Positions 5,384 to 7,477 of a stretch of 7,477 nt of DNA are shown here, piece by piece. Within the stretch, counting starts at the first letter, position 1. Every line of letters starts with the position of its first letter. The DNA is taken from NCBI GenBank assembly GCA_017452215.1, contig JAFTMU010000229.1, forward strand, positions 1-7,477. Reading direction: 5' to 3'. The stretch comes from Clostridia bacterium. Its GTDB lineage: Bacteria > Bacillota > Clostridia > Oscillospirales > CAG-272. A program made the position numbers and the translations under genes. The notes under the pieces are model-generated. The model worked only from the letters and a program-made list of their open reading frames with translations. It was not told the origin of the DNA and did not search any database.

Positions 5384-6637
5384 TTACTCTTTTTTATCCT
5401 CATTTTCAACGTCTGCCTGTGCCTTGTGCTTTTTTCCAACGTTGCCGTATTGCATGATGGAGCCCCGCACGATGGTGCTTGATCCAAACCGCCCACGAAT
5501 GCTGTCGATCAGCTTGTCCAGCTGCCGCTCCCGTTCCTTTTTCTCATCGGGAAAAAGGGAGAGCTGTGTCCCGTCCTCCTCTGTCAGAGCAGAGAGGGAG
5601 ATGCCAAGCAAGCGTAAGGGCGTGCGTCTGTCCCAAAGCTCGGAGAACAGCTTTTTTGCCACCTCGTATACCTCCGAGGTCACGTCGGTGGGGACGGAGA
5701 GGTGCTTTTGATGAGATCTGTCACGAAAGTCGTTTCCACGAATGGTCACTGCCACACACAGGGCGTGCCTGTGATCGTTTCGCATGCGGGAGGTCACACT
5801 GTCGGCAAGCGCCAAGAGCACCCTGTGCGCCTCCTCAAAGGAGCAAAGATCCTCTTTGAGGGTGGTGGAGTTGCTATATCCCTTGGCATCCTCTGCTTCC
5901 CCAAGCACGGGGGAGTGGTCAATGCCGTTGGCATAGCGGAACAAATGCTCCCCTTGCTTGATCCCGAACATGGCACGCAGTCGGTCGGGATCGGTGTTTG
6001 CAAGCTCTCCCACGGTCATGATCCGTGCGCTTTCCAAGCGTGTCGCAGTCGCTCGACCCACCGTAAACAATTCTCCCACGGGCAAGGGCCAAAGCTTAGT
6101 GGGGATCTCCTCTGAAAAGAGCGTGTGTACCTTGTCGGGCTTTTCAAAATCGCTCGCCATCTTTGCAAGGAGCTTATTGGAGCCGATCCCCACGTTGACG
6201 GTAAAGCCCAAGGTGTTTCGGATCTCGTCCTTGATCCTGTGGGCGATCGCAAGGGGATCGGGATAGAGGCGGGCAGTGCCGCTCATATCCAGAAAGCACT
6301 CGTCGATGGAGAATTGCTCCACTACGGGGGCGTATTTTTTGCAAACGGCAATAAATGTCTTGGAGGAGCGCTCGTAGAGACGAAAATCCGAGGGAGCGAT
6401 ATACAAATCGGGGCATTTACGCAGTGCCGAGGCGATGGGCTCGCCCGTTTGTATCCCGTATTTCTTTGCAGGAATGGATTTTGCCAATATGATACCCCGT
6501 CGGCTCTCACGGTCTCCGCCGATGGCAGATGGGACCAGGCGCAGATCGGTCGTCTCACCGTTTTGCAATCTTTTGGCGGCTTCCCAAGACAAAAAGGCGC
6601 TGTTGACATCGATATGAAATATCAAACGGGAGCTCAT
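5384..6637 (-). CDS. dinB: Y-family DNA polymerase, DNA polymerase IV (DinB)
   Basis: A 417-residue error-prone polymerase that copies past damaged template bases. The palm begins with FHIDVNSAF: Asp10 is the first metal ligand and Phe15 sits at the steric-gate position. The second metal site is FSIDECFLD (Asp112, Glu113). The finger block RRGIILAKSIPAKKYGIQTG (46-65) and VNVGIGSNKLLAKMASDFEKPD (148-169) match the family. A thumb with the helix-hairpin-helix-like VGRATATRLESARIMTVGELA follows (about 193-213), then a little-finger domain (about 250-350). QLSLFP (358-363) is a canonical beta-clamp binding motif; it is internal, followed by a 54-residue tail with a DSIRGRFGSSTIVRGS segment. The start is fixed by AAAGGAG (6645-6651) with a 7-nt spacer. 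The gene lies 20 bp after the MurE-like gene, so it is probably co-transcribed with it. I see no LexA-type operator directly upstream; control would come from a promoter outside the window. Confidence 0.95.
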   Translation of the reverse strand: MSSRLIFHIDVNSAFLSWEAAKRLQNGETTDLRLVPSAIGGDRESRRGIILAKSIPAKKYGIQTGEPIASALRKCPDLYIAPSDFRLYERSSKTFIAVCKKYAPVVEQFSIDECFLDMSGTARLYPDPLAIAHRIKDEIRNTLGFTVNVGIGSNKLLAKMASDFEKPDKVHTLFSEEIPTKLWPLPVGELFTVGRATATRLESARIMTVGELANTDPDRLRAMFGIKQGEHLFRYANGIDHSPVLGEAEDAKGYSNSTTLKEDLCSFEEAHRVLLALADSVTSRMRNDHRHALCVAVTIRGNDFRDRSHQKHLSVPTDVTSEVYEVAKKLFSELWDRRTPLRLLGISLSALTEEDGTQLSLFPDEKKERERQLDKLIDSIRGRFGSSTIVRGSIMQYGNVGKKHKAQADVENEDKKE

Positions 6638-6657
6638 ATTGCCACTCCTTTCTCTTT

Positions 6658-7477
6658 TTATTTGGTGATGGCGGCAGAGGCTGCGAGAGCGTAGTCCTCC
6701 ACAATCTCTCGCTCGGAAAAGGGAAGCTTTTTTGTACCGATCAGCTGGTATTCCTCCTGTCCCTTGCCGGCAATCAGCAAAATATCATCGGGAGCCAGCT
6801 GGCGCAGCGCATACGTAATCGCTTCTTTCCGATCCGGGATCTTGATATAGGGGGTGTCGGTAGGAAGGAAGGCTTCCTCGATCTCTGCAATGATCTGATC
6901 GGGATCCTCTCTGCCGGGGTTGTCCGAGGTAAGGATGGCAAGATCCGAAAGGGCTGCCGCAGCAGCGCCAAGCTCCCGCCGACGGAGCTGTGAACGCTCC
7001 CCCACCGAGCCGAACAGGCAGCAAAGCCGCCCTGAGGTATAAGGTCGCAGGGAGGAGAGGATCTGTCTGAGGCTCTCCCCGTTGTGCGCATAATCGATCA
7101 CGGCACAGACGCCGTGGGGGAGGGGAATATATTCCGAGCGCCCCTTTACCGCAACACTCTCCAAGGCGTGTATTGCCTTGGGTAAGGGGATCGCAAAGCA
7201 GTGCGTCGCCACGGCAAGCGCCTCCATGGCGTTCATTGCGTTGCATGCGCCCGCAAGAGGCAGATAGACGGGATAGGCTTCCTCTTGATGCTTCAAAACA
7301 AAGGAGACGCCAAGTGCCTGCTGGGTTTTGATCGGACGAAGCTCACTTGCCGAAAGAGCGGCAGCGGGGGAGGAGAGAGAGCAGGTCACGTGCTCCCTTG
7401 CTCCCGAGACCTTGCGCATTTCTTCAAAGGCGTTGTCGTCTGCATTCCAAACGGCAAACCGAGCGCCAAACTCCGAG
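6658..7477 (-). CDS. murE: MurE-family Mur ligase, C-terminal part (UDP-MurNAc-tripeptide synthetase-like)
   Basis: The frame is open to the right edge, so this is the last 272 or so residues of a protein normally about 450-500 long; the Met codon at 7417-7419 is internal. MurE adds the third amino acid (meso-DAP, Lys or another) to UDP-MurNAc-L-Ala-D-Glu in cytoplasmic peptidoglycan synthesis, using ATP. Visible family blocks are WNADDNAFEE, LPLAGACNAMNAMEALAVA (the N..N block of the central ATPase domain), VKGRSEYIPLP, then the C-terminal domain with VIDYAHNGESL, FGSVGERSQLRRRELG, TSDNPGREDP, IPDRKEAITYAL and IAGKGQEEYQ. The amino-acid selectivity motif is DNPG, not the DNPR typical of DAP-adding enzymes, and GKGHE reads GKGQE. 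It may therefore be a lysine- or other-adding MurE or a MurE-like paralogue. The gene precedes dinB by 20 bp. Upstream partners are not visible. Confidence 0.83.
   Translation of the reverse strand, partial: SEFGARFAVWNADDNAFEEMRKVSGAREHVTCSLSSPAAALSASELRPIKTQQALGVSFVLKHQEEAYPVYLPLAGACNAMNAMEALAVATHCFAIPLPKAIHALESVAVKGRSEYIPLPHGVCAVIDYAHNGESLRQILSSLRPYTSGRLCCLFGSVGERSQLRRRELGAAAAALSDLAILTSDNPGREDPDQIIAEIEEAFLPTDTPYIKIPDRKEAITYALRQLAPDDILLIAGKGQEEYQLIGTKKLPFSEREIVEDYALAASAAITK

Noticed and set aside
5702..6694. Plus-strand open frames of 137 and 189 codons antisense to dinB
   Set aside because: The minus-strand frame is an unmistakable Y-family polymerase; the antisense frames lack ribosome binding sites, promoters and family motifs.

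Overview
The window looks like an ordinary stretch of chromosome from an anaerobic, low-to-mid-GC Gram-positive bacterium, most likely a clostridium (class Clostridia). The evidence is the mix of genes: a bacterial V-type (A/V-type) ATP synthase operon, a rubredoxin, a VanZ-family membrane protein, a SpoVB-like lipid flippase and a MurE-family wall ligase. Strong AAAGGAG-type ribosome binding sites, near-consensus sigma-A promoters and classic hairpin-plus-T terminators fit the same picture. I cannot assign a genus.

Layout, left to right. (1) 1-1466, plus strand: the 3' half of the V-ATPase subunit B gene and the complete subunit D gene, apparently the end of an A-B-D operon. (2) 1474-1508: a near-perfect palindromic hairpin between convergent genes. 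(3) 1540-2250, minus strand: a VanZ-family membrane protein. (4) 2251-2400: a compact divergent promoter region with two extended -10 promoters. (5) 2401-3288, plus strand: a stand-alone sugar-type nucleotidyltransferase ending in a strong terminator. (6) 3330-4886, minus strand: a SpoVB/MurJ-like flippase that converges on the nucleotidyltransferase, with its stop codon inside that terminator. (7) 4887-5089: an AT-rich intergenic region holding the rubredoxin promoter. (8) 5090-5281, plus strand: a monocistronic rubredoxin. (9) 5294-5368: two hairpins between convergent genes. (10) 5384-7477, minus strand: a Y-family DNA polymerase (DinB) 20 bp downstream of a MurE-family ligase that runs off the right edge; the two probably form an operon.

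The genes do not form one pathway. Three could touch the cell envelope (VanZ-family protein, flippase, MurE-like ligase). The nucleotidyltransferase might feed sugar-nucleotide or lipid-head-group synthesis, but adjacency is the only link. V-ATPase couples ion transport to ATP, rubredoxin carries electrons, and DinB does translesion synthesis. I found no tRNA, rRNA, CRISPR array, insertion sequence or prophage, and no convincing sign of an undescribed system. The points most worth checking are the DNPG motif of the MurE-like ligase, the palindrome at 1474-1508, the mirror-image divergent promoters, and the function of the lone nucleotidyltransferase.
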